DNA of 64,000 nt from Muribaculaceae bacterium (lineage in GTDB: Bacteria > Bacteroidota > Bacteroidia > Bacteroidales > Muribaculaceae). A program made the position numbers and the translations under genes. The notes below the pieces were generated by a model. That model made no database searches, was not told where the DNA came from, and worked only from the letters and a program-made list of their open reading frames with translations. Position 1 is the stretch's first letter. The number at the start of each line of letters is the position of its first letter. This document shows positions 44,736 through 54,630 of the stretch, piece by piece. The stretch lies in contig JAFUKL010000034.1 of assembly GCA_017473615.1 (NCBI GenBank), positions 1-64,000 of the forward strand. The letters are read 5' to 3'.

Positions 44736-45653
44736 TTAACGAGTCATTGTGAAACCTGCGTATCCAAACCATACGTAACCATTCAATGAACCGCTTCCGG
44801 TTGGTGCTAAGAATCCATAAATTTGAGCTTCAGGATCAAATGTAATAAAGTTGAACTCATCATTCCACTCTCCGGTGAAACTTCCGCGTACTACAATATA
44901 ACCGTCTTCAGATACTGTTCCGGTGTATACGTCCATAACTCCAAGTCCGCTGAAGCTAACTCCTTCTGCAAACAATGTACCGTAAGGAACTTCCAAATAT
45001 CCGGTCTTGGTTTCCATATCGAAGTGGTAATATACTTCAAGCATAGTCCATTCGTATCCCAACATACCTGTAATATAAAGAACTTCATTGTATCCCGGTT
45101 CGCCTTCGTTGAAACCGATTACATTTACATTCCATGTTTCAGATGAACCTGAGCTAAGGCTTGTAGCTGACATCTTCCAACGTCCTTGCAGTTTTTCGTA
45201 GAATACAGAGTCGTTGTCTTTGATTGTTACAGTTGTAGTAGCATTCTCACCGATAGTTCCGCCCTTTACGTCAACTATTGTAACGGTAAATGTGCGAGCT
45301 TCATTGATGTCGTTATCATCGGCAGCTCTTATTTCGATGTTGCCTGTACCTTCTTCTGCAACGATTTTAATGGTTTTTTGAGTTACGAAATAGTGAACGT
45401 TTTCCATTGCGGTATTTTCACCTACTTCGGTAACTTCAACAGTCACTTCTACCGGTCCGTTCATAGCTCCATCCTCGTTATCAGCCTTAACGGAAACAGG
45501 TACATTAAATATGCCGTTGTTTTCCTTTACGGAAATTTCGGTCTCGTCCATGCTTACTGTTACCGCACTGCTGTTCCAATCGGCATCGTCGTCAGAACAT
45601 GCTGTGAACATTGCAGCAGCAAGCAATAGTGCAAATATTTTATTGAATTTCAT
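44736..45653 (-). CDS. Calx-beta domain lipoprotein of a SusC/SusD locus
   Basis: 305 residues. Lipobox MFTAC, then a Calx-beta domain (about residues 30-150: VTVSMDETEISVKENNG to TTTVTIKDND) followed by a beta-rich region of about 150 residues that ends YVWFGYAGFTMTR. Such proteins sit in the third position of SusC/SusD operons and are thought to bind the polymer at the surface. It starts 28 bases after the SusD gene. Confidence 0.82.
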   Translation of the reverse strand: MKFNKIFALLLAAAMFTACSDDDADWNSSAVTVSMDETEISVKENNGIFNVPVSVKADNEDGAMNGPVEVTVEVTEVGENTAMENVHYFVTQKTIKIVAEEGTGNIEIRAADDNDINEARTFTVTIVDVKGGTIGENATTTVTIKDNDSVFYEKLQGRWKMSATSLSSGSSETWNVNVIGFNEGEPGYNEVLYITGMLGYEWTMLEVYYHFDMETKTGYLEVPYGTLFAEGVSFSGLGVMDVYTGTVSEDGYIVVRGSFTGEWNDEFNFITFDPEAQIYGFLAPTGSGSLNGYVWFGYAGFTMTR

Positions 45654-45680
45654 AATTAAAATCTTATTAGGTTATTAAAA

Positions 45681-47225
45681 TCAATATCCCGGATTTTGTT
45701 GTCCTTTAAGTTGCGGATTGGCATCGGTTTCCGACTTTGGAATAGGCCATACCATACGGAAGTCATCAGCTGCCTTATTAAGAGCAGTGGTTACGTCACT
45801 TCCCGGGTAAAGCACAAGATTCGGATCTTGAGGAGCATTACCGCGGTTTACACCAAGACCCCAGCGTTTCAAGTCTACGATACGGAATCCTTCACCAACC
45901 AACTCTCTGTGACGCTCGTCTTGAAGAGCTGTCATGAATGTAGTTGCATTATTGTAAGCATTTGCTTCATAACCTGCAATACGGCTTGCTTTCAAGGTGT
46001 TCAAGTAATGGCTTGCCTTACCCAAGTCGCTGTTGGCGTATGCTTCGGCAGCAATAAGGTATTGCTCTGCAATGCGGAAAGGTTTCGGGTAGTTGGTGTA
46101 GTGAGAGTCAACGCTGATGCTTGCGTACAATTCAGGGTTGCCCGGATACTTGTTGAATACATAGATGTCGCCTTGTGCGCCTGTAGATACAGTCAAAGTA
46201 AACGGAGCGAAGAATGTACCGAAACGGATGTCGTTTTCGTCATACAAGTCAACCAATGCCTGTGACGGGATGTAATCCATTGTTTGTAGGCTTTGGTCAT
46301 CTTCTTTGTATTGACCCCAGAATGTAGTACCTGTAGCTGATCCAAGCTCATCGGGAGACAAATAGATTTTCCAGATGATTTCACTGCCTTCGTCATAGTT
46401 CCACAAGTCGTTGTATGCAGTTGCATCGTTAATCAAAGGATAGTTTCCTTTTTCGATAAGAGATGTTGCTGCAGCTGCGGCTGTAGTATAATCTTTCATC
46501 TGCAATGCAGCACGCGCTTTCAATGCTGTTACCACGTCAGCCGAGATATAATTGATAGGATTCTGGCTTGATGAAAGTATCAATTCAGGATTAACAAGTC
46601 CTTCTGCAGCCTTGATGTCATTCATAATCTGTTCGTAAGTTGCCTTCAAAGAAGAGCGACCCGGATATTTTGAAGCATCTGAAGTAGGAGCGTATGTCAA
46701 CTGCAAAGGCAAACCAAGGTCGGTCTCGGCAGTAGCTGCGTCATAACCCTTGCAGAAATATCCTGCCAAAGTCAAGTAATCGTAAGCACGTGTGAAATAA
46801 GCTTCTGCTGCGTAAGCACCGATAGCTGCAATTTCATCTTCGCTGAAGTCATTTTCTGAGTTCAGGATTTTGTTGTAACTGTCTATGAAGTAGTTAGCGC
46901 GAGCAATATGAGTGTAATAAACCGACCAGATCGATTCGATGTTGCCATCGGTAGGCTGGAAGTCCCAACGGTAAGCGTTACCATAAGTGTTGGAGAATCC
47001 TGCGGTAGCGTTAAAGTCATCGCCTTGAATTTCCGATGTCAGTATGTAACCGCCGGTAGTGATGCTTCTATAGTAAGAATACAGACCGATTCTTGCGCTT
47101 GAGAAGTCGTTTATTGTATTCATGTATGTGGACTCTTCCAATGCATTATATGGAGTTTTATCCATATCGCAGGATGATACTCCTAATGCAATCAGAAATG
47201 TCGCTAATATATTTAATTTTTTCAT
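45681..47225 (-). CDS. RagB/SusD family nutrient-binding lipoprotein
   Basis: 514 residues. Lipobox around GVSSC, then the TPR-based SusD fold: YFIDSYNKILNSENDFSED, AYAAEAYFTRAYDYLTLAGYF, and a C-terminal DERHRELVGEGFRIVDLKRWG. SusD proteins act as a hinged lid over the SusC barrel and bind the nutrient. Length and order are standard. The lack of glycosidases and the nearby cysteine peptidase suggest peptides as cargo. Confidence 0.92.
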   Translation of the reverse strand: MKKLNILATFLIALGVSSCDMDKTPYNALEESTYMNTINDFSSARIGLYSYYRSITTGGYILTSEIQGDDFNATAGFSNTYGNAYRWDFQPTDGNIESIWSVYYTHIARANYFIDSYNKILNSENDFSEDEIAAIGAYAAEAYFTRAYDYLTLAGYFCKGYDAATAETDLGLPLQLTYAPTSDASKYPGRSSLKATYEQIMNDIKAAEGLVNPELILSSSQNPINYISADVVTALKARAALQMKDYTTAAAAATSLIEKGNYPLINDATAYNDLWNYDEGSEIIWKIYLSPDELGSATGTTFWGQYKEDDQSLQTMDYIPSQALVDLYDENDIRFGTFFAPFTLTVSTGAQGDIYVFNKYPGNPELYASISVDSHYTNYPKPFRIAEQYLIAAEAYANSDLGKASHYLNTLKASRIAGYEANAYNNATTFMTALQDERHRELVGEGFRIVDLKRWGLGVNRGNAPQDPNLVLYPGSDVTTALNKAADDFRMVWPIPKSETDANPQLKGQQNPGY

Positions 47226-47253
47226 TTCTATTATTCTTTAGTGTTGTTAGTAA

Positions 47254-50217
47254 TTAGAATTTCAACTCTACACCAAATGTATATTGCTTGGTGTTTGGAT
47301 AGTTACCAAGTTGCATATTGCTATCTACTTCAGGGTCATAGCCTTGATAATCGGTAATTGTCAACAAGTTACGACCGATGAAGAACACTTTACATCCTTC
47401 AATGAATCCGGTCTTGCGGATGATGTTTTGAGGAAGATTGTAGCTGACTGTCACGTTCTTCATGCGCAAGAATGAAGCATCTTCAATCAAGTGTGTATCG
47501 AATTGCATAGGTGATTCCGGTGTTGAAATGTCGGTAATGTCACCCTTCTTTTGCCACATTGTGAACATCTTGGTGGTTTGGTTGTTGCTTGATGCGAACT
47601 GTGGGTTTTCTGTAAACCAGCGTTCGTTGTTAATCAAGTGTTGACCTACCATGAATGAGAAGTCGGCGCTGATGGTAATACCCTTCCAGCTTGCGCGAGT
47701 TCCGAAACCTCCCGACCAAGGAGCGTAGCGTTGCTTGCCGGTAAATACTGCATCGTCTTCAGAGAATACTTTAGTCTTGTTACCGTTCTTGTCCAACCAC
47801 ACGTTGTAACCGTCATTAGGGTCAACACCTACCCAACGAGTATAGAAGAATTCGCCATAAGGCTTGCCTACCTGCAGCTTCAAACCGGTGTTTGCTATAA
47901 CGTATTCGTCTTGTCCGTTGAACAATTCGGTGATTTCGTTCTTGTTGTAGTTTACGTTGGCTGAAACGCTCCAGTCGATACCGTGTACGTTCTTCAAGAT
48001 GTCAACATTCACAGTAGCATCGAAACCGCGGTTGCGCATGCTTGCAACGTTACCCCATCCTGCAGAGAAACCTGTAGTGAATGAATAAGGGATTTCCATC
48101 AACATGTCTTCTGTCTTCTTGTTGTAGTATTCAACGTCGAAATTAACACGGTCGAGTACGCGAGCGCTTACACCGATGTTGGTGGATTTCACTACTTCCC
48201 ATGTCAAATCGGGGTTAGATGGATTGGCAACAGCAGTACCGCTCACGCCGTTATACAACGGACCTGAACCGATAAGACCTAATGACATGTATGGGTCAAG
48301 ACCTGAAGAGTTACCGATTACACCGTAACTTGCTTTCAAACTCAAAGCGTTAAGCCATGTAATATCGTTCAAGAAGTTTTCTTTCTTGATGTTCCACATA
48401 GCACCTGCCGACCAGAAGTCACCCCATTGCTTGTTCTTGGCAAATAGAGAAGAACCGTCGCGGCGGTATGTCAAATCAACGAAATATTTTTCATCATAGT
48501 TGTAGCTGAATGTTCCGAAGAATGAGTTGAACACCTTGTCGTAGATGCTGTGGCTCGGAAGTGTCGGAATTGAACCTGCGCTCATCAATGTCAAACGTGG
48601 GTCGGTCAAGCCGTCAACGCTGGAATTGAATGATTGGTTCTTGGTGATGATAGATTCCTGACCTGCCAATACGCTGAAGTTGTGAATGTTCTCAAGATTG
48701 AAACGATATTCTGCAGTATTGGTGTAAGTGAATTGGTAGTAGCGTTGGAAGTCCTCGCGAGCAGAACCGTTACCTGTAAACGGCTCGACAGGCATAGCTA
48801 CATAAGAATAACGGTAGTCGTATGCTTCCACACCTTGTGCAGCACGGATGTTCAAGCCCTTGATAGGGTTGATGTTAACGAATGTACCGCCGTTTATGCG
48901 TACCATATCGTTATGAGCCGGCTGAATTTCCGACAAATAGTATGGGTTATAGAATCCAAGTTTGTCGAAGTAGTCAAGGCGATCTCCGAAACCTGCGAAT
49001 GAACCGTCCTCATTTCTAAGGATTTCATAATAAGATTGGTCAGGACGATAGATACGTGAAGCGTATGCTTTGTTATATACAGAGTTGGCTGTATTACCAA
49101 ATGCAGCTGTAGTATATTTCTGATAAGACAAACTCAAGTTGGCACCTACGCGAATCCACTTGTTTACATTAGCATCGATATTGGAACGCAATGTTTCACG
49201 GCGCAAGTTAGAGTCGTCCATGATACCGTCGGCATCGTAGTGGCTGAATGACAAGTAGTAATTCAAGTCTTCAGTACCGCCTGTGATGCTCAAGTCATAT
49301 TGTTGAGTAGGAGCTGTACCACCGAAGAAAATGTCAGCCCAGTCGGTAGAAATACCATTGTCGATATAGAATTTCTTTTCAGCTTGGAAAGCTTCGTTGT
49401 TCTTCATCGACGGGTCAAGGATTTCTTGGAAATTCAACCATTGTTCAGCGTTCATCATATCCATTTTATCGCCGGTCATTTTAGACACACCGAATTGTGC
49501 GCTTACGACAACATTAGCCTTTTGACCGCGTTTACCTTTCTTGGTAGTAAGGATAACAACACCGTTAGCCGCACGTGAACCGTAGATAGCGGTAGCTGAT
49601 GCGTCTTTCAATACTGTCATTGACTCGATGTCGTTAGGGTTCAAAGCCGTGAATGCTCCTGATGAAATAGGAGAACCATCCAAGATGAACAACGGTGTAG
49701 AGCTACTGTTGATGGAGCTGACACCGCGGATACGCATGCTTACAGAGCTGCTTGGCTCACCACTTGATGTGAATACCTGCAAACCTGCAACTTGTCCTTG
49801 AAGTGCGTCACCGATGTTAGCTACCGGAGAGTTCTCTACGATTTCTCCGCTGACTGCAGTTACCGAACCTACAACAGAACCAAGCTTACGGGTAGAACCG
49901 TAACCGGTAACAACTACTTCTTCAAGCTTGTTGTCTTGTGATAGGGCAATTTTCATGTTGTCGGTAATGGCAACAGTTTGTGTTTGCATACCTACGAAAG
50001 ATACTTTAATCTTAGTCACATTGTTGGGGACTGTCATAGTGAACTTACCGTCAATGTCGGTTGCCACTCCGTTGCCACCACCTACCGGCATAACAGTTGC
50101 GCCAATCAACGGCTCTCCTGTTCCGGCTTCAATTACAGTACCCGACACTTTCTTTTGTGCATAAGCACTGATGGAAACTGTCAAGACTGTCAAAAGTAAT
50201 AGAAACAGCTTTTTCAT
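47254..50217 (-). CDS. SusC/RagA family TonB-dependent outer-membrane transporter
   Basis: 987 residues. Signal peptide, then a carboxypeptidase-like domain (VSGTVIEAGTGEPLIGATV). A plug with the SusC signature runs near ITDNMKIALSQDNKLEEVVV, then DALQGQVAGLQV and SSINSSSTPLFILDG. A 22-strand barrel follows and the protein ends YTFGVELKF. There is no extra N-terminal signalling domain, so no anti-sigma link is expected. It works with the next gene as the uptake pore. The upstream region 50218-50667 holds a promoter motif and an inverted repeat but no gene. Confidence 0.93.
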   Translation of the reverse strand: MKKLFLLLLTVLTVSISAYAQKKVSGTVIEAGTGEPLIGATVMPVGGGNGVATDIDGKFTMTVPNNVTKIKVSFVGMQTQTVAITDNMKIALSQDNKLEEVVVTGYGSTRKLGSVVGSVTAVSGEIVENSPVANIGDALQGQVAGLQVFTSSGEPSSSVSMRIRGVSSINSSSTPLFILDGSPISSGAFTALNPNDIESMTVLKDASATAIYGSRAANGVVILTTKKGKRGQKANVVVSAQFGVSKMTGDKMDMMNAEQWLNFQEILDPSMKNNEAFQAEKKFYIDNGISTDWADIFFGGTAPTQQYDLSITGGTEDLNYYLSFSHYDADGIMDDSNLRRETLRSNIDANVNKWIRVGANLSLSYQKYTTAAFGNTANSVYNKAYASRIYRPDQSYYEILRNEDGSFAGFGDRLDYFDKLGFYNPYYLSEIQPAHNDMVRINGGTFVNINPIKGLNIRAAQGVEAYDYRYSYVAMPVEPFTGNGSAREDFQRYYQFTYTNTAEYRFNLENIHNFSVLAGQESIITKNQSFNSSVDGLTDPRLTLMSAGSIPTLPSHSIYDKVFNSFFGTFSYNYDEKYFVDLTYRRDGSSLFAKNKQWGDFWSAGAMWNIKKENFLNDITWLNALSLKASYGVIGNSSGLDPYMSLGLIGSGPLYNGVSGTAVANPSNPDLTWEVVKSTNIGVSARVLDRVNFDVEYYNKKTEDMLMEIPYSFTTGFSAGWGNVASMRNRGFDATVNVDILKNVHGIDWSVSANVNYNKNEITELFNGQDEYVIANTGLKLQVGKPYGEFFYTRWVGVDPNDGYNVWLDKNGNKTKVFSEDDAVFTGKQRYAPWSGGFGTRASWKGITISADFSFMVGQHLINNERWFTENPQFASSNNQTTKMFTMWQKKGDITDISTPESPMQFDTHLIEDASFLRMKNVTVSYNLPQNIIRKTGFIEGCKVFFIGRNLLTITDYQGYDPEVDSNMQLGNYPNTKQYTFGVELKF

Positions 50218-50313
50218 AATTAATTTAAATTAGACAATTATATAATATTATATTTCACACAACGAAATATCAAAACCAAGCAATCTTTTTATAAAAAGAA
50301 ACTATTTAAGGCG

Positions 50314-50321
50314 CAAAGATA
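50314..50321 (-). promoter_or_regulatory. SusC operon promoter -7 motif
   Basis: TATCTTTG on the minus strand, 97 bases before the start; a TTG at 50346-50344 lies 22 bases further upstream. Confidence 0.55.
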
Positions 50322-50396
50322 CTATAAATTCTCATATTTTAAACAATTGACTGCGTTTTTTTAACGGTTTTAACATTTTGCCAAAAGGGGAAAAAC

Positions 50397-50417
50397 TTGT
50401 TAGTTGCTCAGTAACAA
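50397..50417. promoter_or_regulatory. Inverted repeat upstream of the SusC promoter, possible operator
   Basis: TTGTTA and TAACAA separated by 9 bases, about 75 bases upstream of the -7 motif. It could be a regulator site; chance is not excluded. No regulator gene is adjacent. Confidence 0.25.
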
Positions 50418-50639
50418 ATTAATACGTAAAAATCGCTAATTGTGATAATTTTAAATTTTGCGGATGAAAAAATGATGATTTTTTAATTTTTCGGCTCTAA
50501 AAAGTCGTAAATCATAAGTTAAAGTGCGATTACTTGAAAAAATCGGCACTTGAAAACCGGAAAATGCGAAAATCGGCATGCGTTTGGCAATACTCAGCTT
50601 TTTTTATGTGATAATGTGGGGAGTGTGGAAAATAATTGT

Positions 50640-50647
50640 TACTTTTG
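50640..50647 (+). promoter_or_regulatory. Promoter -7 motif for the small membrane protein gene
   Basis: TACTTTTG lies 20 bases before the ATG at 50668 and inside the longer possible reading frame, which supports the shorter start. Confidence 0.5.
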
Positions 50648-50667
50648 GGGAATTAAATAAGGTGGAA

Positions 50668-51096
50668 ATGAATGATATTTGGGATATATTGGTACCGATA
50701 ATGGTAATAGGCGGTATTTTTGTGAGCGTTTTTGCGGAAAATCGCAAGAAGTCCAAGACGGATGTGCCTATTCCCCAACCGCAACGCAACCGGGAATCCG
50801 AAAAAATACAAAATACGGAGGATTCGGATCTGCCTTGCGATCTTGGGATACCGCAAGTGTTTATGTCGAATGAAAGCCCGGATATATTCAAATCTGAAAA
50901 ATCGAAAGACTATTTTCCACCGGCGCCTTCACCGGTCGATAAACAGGGCAAGGGTGGCAAAGTCTTGTTCGGGCAGCCTTTGCAACAAGCTGAAGATGAT
51001 GCTTACAGTGAGGATACCGATAAGGCTGGAGAAGATGCATTGAGTGATATGCGCCGTGCGGTTATTGCCCATGAGCTACTGAAACGAAAATTCTGA
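50668..51096 (+). CDS. Small membrane protein of unknown function
   Basis: 142 residues from the ATG at 50668; an in-frame ATG at 50578 would add 30 residues but lies upstream of the promoter motif. One transmembrane segment (ILVPIMVIGGIFVSVFA) is followed by a Pro-, Glu- and Lys-rich disordered region and a short conserved-looking end, DMRRAVIAHELLKRKF. Small proteins with this kind of C-terminal tail are common before CoA-transferase genes in Bacteroidales, from memory. It lies 45 bases before that gene. Confidence 0.65.
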   Translation: MNDIWDILVPIMVIGGIFVSVFAENRKKSKTDVPIPQPQRNRESEKIQNTEDSDLPCDLGIPQVFMSNESPDIFKSEKSKDYFPPAPSPVDKQGKGGKVLFGQPLQQAEDDAYSEDTDKAGEDALSDMRRAVIAHELLKRKF

Positions 51097-51141
51097 AAAC
51101 AACAAAAATATAACACTAAAAATCTAAAAACATTACAGATT

Positions 51142-52623
51142 ATGGCATTTCCTATCATTACAGCTCAAGAGGCTGCGGAATATGTAAAACATGGTGATAA
51201 TGTCGGCACGTCGGGATTTACCGCTGCCGGAACTCCCAAAGTGGTGCCTGCTGCCATAGCGGAAAAGGCTGAGCGCGAGCATGCAGCCGGCAGAGAGTTC
51301 AAGATAAACTTGTTCACGGGAGCGTCGACCAACGATGCTACCGACGGTGCGCTCACCCGCGCCAATGCACTTGACAAGCGAACTCCGTATCAAGGATGTA
51401 AGGACTTGCGTGCAGGTGCCAATAAGCAACAGCTTAACTACTTTGACTTGCACCTGAGTGAGCTTGCACAGAAGATACGTCAAGGAACTTACGGTAAAAT
51501 AGATGTTGCCATCATCGAAGCACAGTCGGTGAACGACAACGGGGAAATAGTGCTTGGAACCGGTGTGGGCAACGTGCCTACTTTCGCCGCTCTTGCCGAA
51601 AAGATTATAATAGAGGTGAACGACCAAATCCCTGCTGAGATACGCGGCTTGCATGACGTATATGTTCCGCTTGATCCTCCTTATCGCCGTGAAATACCTA
51701 TATATAAAGCGAGTGACCGTATAGGCAGCACCGTGCTGAAAGTAGATCCGAAAAAGATTGTCGGTGTGGTGAACACAAGCGTGTCGATAGGTGGCGGAGC
51801 ATTCTCTCCGGTGGATGAGAAGACTATGCGCATAGGTAATTTTGTGTGTGACTTCCTGCTTGGCGAAATGCGTGCGGGACGCATCCCCAAGACATTCCTG
51901 CCGTTGCAGTCGGGTGTGGGTAACATAGCTAATGCCGTACTTGCCAGCCTTGAATCCAATCCGGAAGTGCCGGTATTTGAAATGTACACCGAGGTTGTGC
52001 AGGATGCTGTGGTGAACTTGTTGCTTAGCGGCAAGTGTAAGTTTGCCAGCTCAAGTTCCATGACATTCTCAAATGATGCCAATAAGTTGTTCTTCGATAA
52101 TATCGATAAATTGGGCGACAAGTTGCTGTTGCGTCCATGCGAAATATCCAATCATCCCGAAATCGTACGTCGAATAGGTGTTATCTCTATGAATACTGCT
52201 ATCGAGGCTGATATTTTCGGTAATGTGAATTCAACTCATGTGTCGGGAACAAAGATGATGAACGGTATAGGCGGTTCGGGCGATTTCACTCGCAACGCTT
52301 ATATTTCTATCTTCAGTTGTCCTTCGGAATCGAAAGAGGGCGCTATAAGCAACATTGTGCCTATGGTGTCGCACTTGGATCACAGCGAGCATTCGGTGGA
52401 CATCGTCATAACCGATCAGGGTATTGCCGACTTGCGCGGTAAGTCACCTATTCAGCGTGCAAACGAGGTGATAGAGCATTGCGCTCATCCTGATTACCGT
52501 CCGTTGTTACGCGAATATTTGTCGCTTGCCAAGGGAGGTCATACTCCTCACACCCTGCAATCGGCATTTGCGTTCCACACTGCGCTTGCCGCTGAAGGCT
52601 CTATGAAGGCTGCGAAGTTCTGA
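51142..52623 (+). CDS. Acetyl-CoA hydrolase/transferase family protein
   Basis: 493 residues. The CoA-transferase fold is shown by GTSGFTAAGTPKVVP near the N-terminus, a glycine-rich VGVVNTSVSIGGGAF, the catalytic glutamate in FEMYTEVVQDAV, and TKMMNGIGGSGDFTRNAY near the C-terminus. It probably moves CoA between succinate and acetate or propionate during fermentation, the usual role of this family in Bacteroidales. A terminator follows. Confidence 0.88.
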   Translation: MAFPIITAQEAAEYVKHGDNVGTSGFTAAGTPKVVPAAIAEKAEREHAAGREFKINLFTGASTNDATDGALTRANALDKRTPYQGCKDLRAGANKQQLNYFDLHLSELAQKIRQGTYGKIDVAIIEAQSVNDNGEIVLGTGVGNVPTFAALAEKIIIEVNDQIPAEIRGLHDVYVPLDPPYRREIPIYKASDRIGSTVLKVDPKKIVGVVNTSVSIGGGAFSPVDEKTMRIGNFVCDFLLGEMRAGRIPKTFLPLQSGVGNIANAVLASLESNPEVPVFEMYTEVVQDAVVNLLLSGKCKFASSSSMTFSNDANKLFFDNIDKLGDKLLLRPCEISNHPEIVRRIGVISMNTAIEADIFGNVNSTHVSGTKMMNGIGGSGDFTRNAYISIFSCPSESKEGAISNIVPMVSHLDHSEHSVDIVITDQGIADLRGKSPIQRANEVIEHCAHPDYRPLLREYLSLAKGGHTPHTLQSAFAFHTALAAEGSMKAAKF

Positions 52624-52644
52624 AATCTTACGGCTATCATACAT

Positions 52645-52690
52645 AACAACAAGGCGATGTGTTCACTATTAACGCATCGCCTTGTTGTTT
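52645..52690. terminator. Terminator after the CoA-transferase gene
   Basis: A perfect 15-bp stem AACAACAAGGCGATG / CATCGCCTTGTTGTT with a 15-base loop; it lies between convergent genes. Confidence 0.8.
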
Positions 52691-52729
52691 ATATGGGTTG
52701 TGTATATGCGGGGAGGGATTTACCAGATG

Positions 52730-53518
52730 TCAGTATTTGGTGTTGATTTCGGGCAGAGCCTTGTTGATGTCGCTTATGCGGCGGCTGTCGCTCGGGTGCG
52801 TACTAAGGAATTCCGGTGTTTTACCTCCGTCGGCAGCCATTTTTTTCCAGAATGGAATAGCAGCCTCAGGATTGTAACCTGCTATCTTCATGAAGATAAG
52901 TCCCATATAGTCAGCCTCGCTCTCATGCTTGCGGGAGAATGGCAACATCACGCCGTATTGCGCTCCGAGACCATATACCGAGCCGGCAATCTTCTGTGTC
53001 AAGGCACTTTTGGATGATAGAGCCAAAGACAATGCTTGTGAGCCGTAGGACGCCAACATCTGCTGGCTCATGCGCTCATTGCTGTGCTTAGCCACTGCGT
53101 GTGCCACTTCATGACCTATGATGACAGCCAATTCGTCCTCGTTGGCAACAAGGTTCATGATGCCTTCGTAAACCACAATCTTACCTCCCGGCATACAGAA
53201 TGCGTTCACTTCCTTGCTTTCCACCAAGTTGAATTCCCAACTGTAATTTTTTAGTTCGCTTTCCAATCCGTTGGTTATCAGATATTTTTCGGTTGCCGCT
53301 GCAATTCTCTTGCCTACTCTTGTCACCATATCGGTTTGCTTTTTATTAGATGACTTCTTGGCGGTCTTCATGTAATCTCCGTATTGTGTGAGGCTCGCCG
53401 TCAGCACTTCGCTGTCGCTTACTAAATTCAGCTGGCTGCGTCCCGTTACGGCTACCGTACTGCATCCGCTGAGCATGAATAGTCCCGTAAGTGTGGATAA
53501 AAGAACTTGTTTTTTCAT
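52730..53518 (-). CDS. M48 family metallopeptidase, lipoprotein
   Basis: 262 residues. Lipobox MLSGC; zinc motif IGHEVAHAVAKHSNERM with the third ligand in HESEADYMGLIFM; the C-terminal STHPSDSRRI is also typical of the YggG/LoiP/BepA group. These periplasmic peptidases remove misfolded outer-membrane proteins. It follows an outer-membrane protein gene on the same strand (29 bases). Confidence 0.9.
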   Translation of the reverse strand: MKKQVLLSTLTGLFMLSGCSTVAVTGRSQLNLVSDSEVLTASLTQYGDYMKTAKKSSNKKQTDMVTRVGKRIAAATEKYLITNGLESELKNYSWEFNLVESKEVNAFCMPGGKIVVYEGIMNLVANEDELAVIIGHEVAHAVAKHSNERMSQQMLASYGSQALSLALSSKSALTQKIAGSVYGLGAQYGVMLPFSRKHESEADYMGLIFMKIAGYNPEAAIPFWKKMAADGGKTPEFLSTHPSDSRRISDINKALPEINTKY

Positions 53519-53547
53519 ATTTTCCTATGTGTTGTAGAATAATGTTG

Positions 53548-54624
53548 TCAATAGTTGTTTCTCAGCCATTCGGCATGGGAAGTCTTGTCGTTGCGCGTTT
53601 TCCATAGTTTGTTGTCTATGAACACGCGTAATTTGAGCTGTTGCCAGAAACCGAAAGCTTTCTCGGTGTAATGGAAAACGAGAGATGCCTGCAGGTTTAC
53701 AAACCGATTGCGTATAAAGTGAAAATTCACATCGGTACGGCTGTAAAGCGGTGCTTGAAAATAAGGGTCTCCCATATTAAGCAGCGTGCCGAAAAGCGGA
53801 TACAACGGCATAATTCCTTTGCCGGCAAAGAATGTTTCTTCGATGCTGATGCGCTTTTTCTCGGCAACGGCATTCACCAGCAGCCCGGCACGGTTCTGCC
53901 AACCGCCTGCCATACGTGAACGCTGCAGCGAGACCAATGCTCCTGTTTTCACTACAAGGCTGTCTAAGGAGGTTGCTTTTGACAAGTTGAAACCTATGTA
54001 TGGATTTACCATAATGTCGTCATTTACGCCTTGCCCCTCAGGTGCTTTTTCCTGTTTCGCCAAGTGGTTCAATTGTGCATGACCTCCTATGATAAAAGCA
54101 CCGCACGGATTCCATCGACCGTTGAAGTTGATGTTGAACGCCTCACGCTTGGTTTCACTTTGCAGGCTGCGCCAATCGAGCGATAACTCGGCATATCCTC
54201 CGGGCTTTACGTATTGAATGAGCAACCCTCGAATGTCAGGCTCTCGGTAAGCAATGGAGTCGCTGAGCAGAAATGCGGGCAGTTGTTCGATATATTGTGT
54301 GCGCGGAAAAATACCGAAACTCATGCGCAGCTCCGGCGTGTTATAGCGATAATATACCACGGCTTTTGCTTTCTGTTTTTTCCAGTCGTCTCCGCATGGT
54401 TGCAACCACGACACTCCTCCGGCAATCTTCTGCGTGCCGTTCATAAAAGAAAATCCTATTTCGGGCGAAACGCGTGTGAGGAATATTGTGCCGTTGTCGG
54501 AATAGTGCTTGTCACCTTCCCGATTATCGAAAACAGTGTTTAGGTCTACGCTCCATGTCACGCCTTGCGAATAGACGAACGCAAAGCATGCGAGCATAAG
54601 CTGCAATACCGAGATTCTTTTCAT
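53548..54624 (-). CDS. Outer-membrane beta-barrel protein of unknown function
   Basis: 358 residues with a signal peptide (LMLACFAFVYSQG). Alternating aromatic strands run through the sequence (VTWSVDLNTVFDNREGDKH, then GGHAQLNHLAKQ, FRV-type strands near the end), as in a beta barrel. Conserved-looking blocks include GIFPRTQYIEQLPAFLLSDS and PEIGFSFMNGTQKI. No family is recognised with confidence. It starts 6 bases after gltX ends and lies before the M48 lipoprotein gene, so they share a transcript. Confidence 0.65.
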   Translation of the reverse strand: MKRISVLQLMLACFAFVYSQGVTWSVDLNTVFDNREGDKHYSDNGTIFLTRVSPEIGFSFMNGTQKIAGGVSWLQPCGDDWKKQKAKAVVYYRYNTPELRMSFGIFPRTQYIEQLPAFLLSDSIAYREPDIRGLLIQYVKPGGYAELSLDWRSLQSETKREAFNINFNGRWNPCGAFIIGGHAQLNHLAKQEKAPEGQGVNDDIMVNPYIGFNLSKATSLDSLVVKTGALVSLQRSRMAGGWQNRAGLLVNAVAEKKRISIEETFFAGKGIMPLYPLFGTLLNMGDPYFQAPLYSRTDVNFHFIRNRFVNLQASLVFHYTEKAFGFWQQLKLRVFIDNKLWKTRNDKTSHAEWLRNNY

Positions 54625-54630
54625 TGCGGA

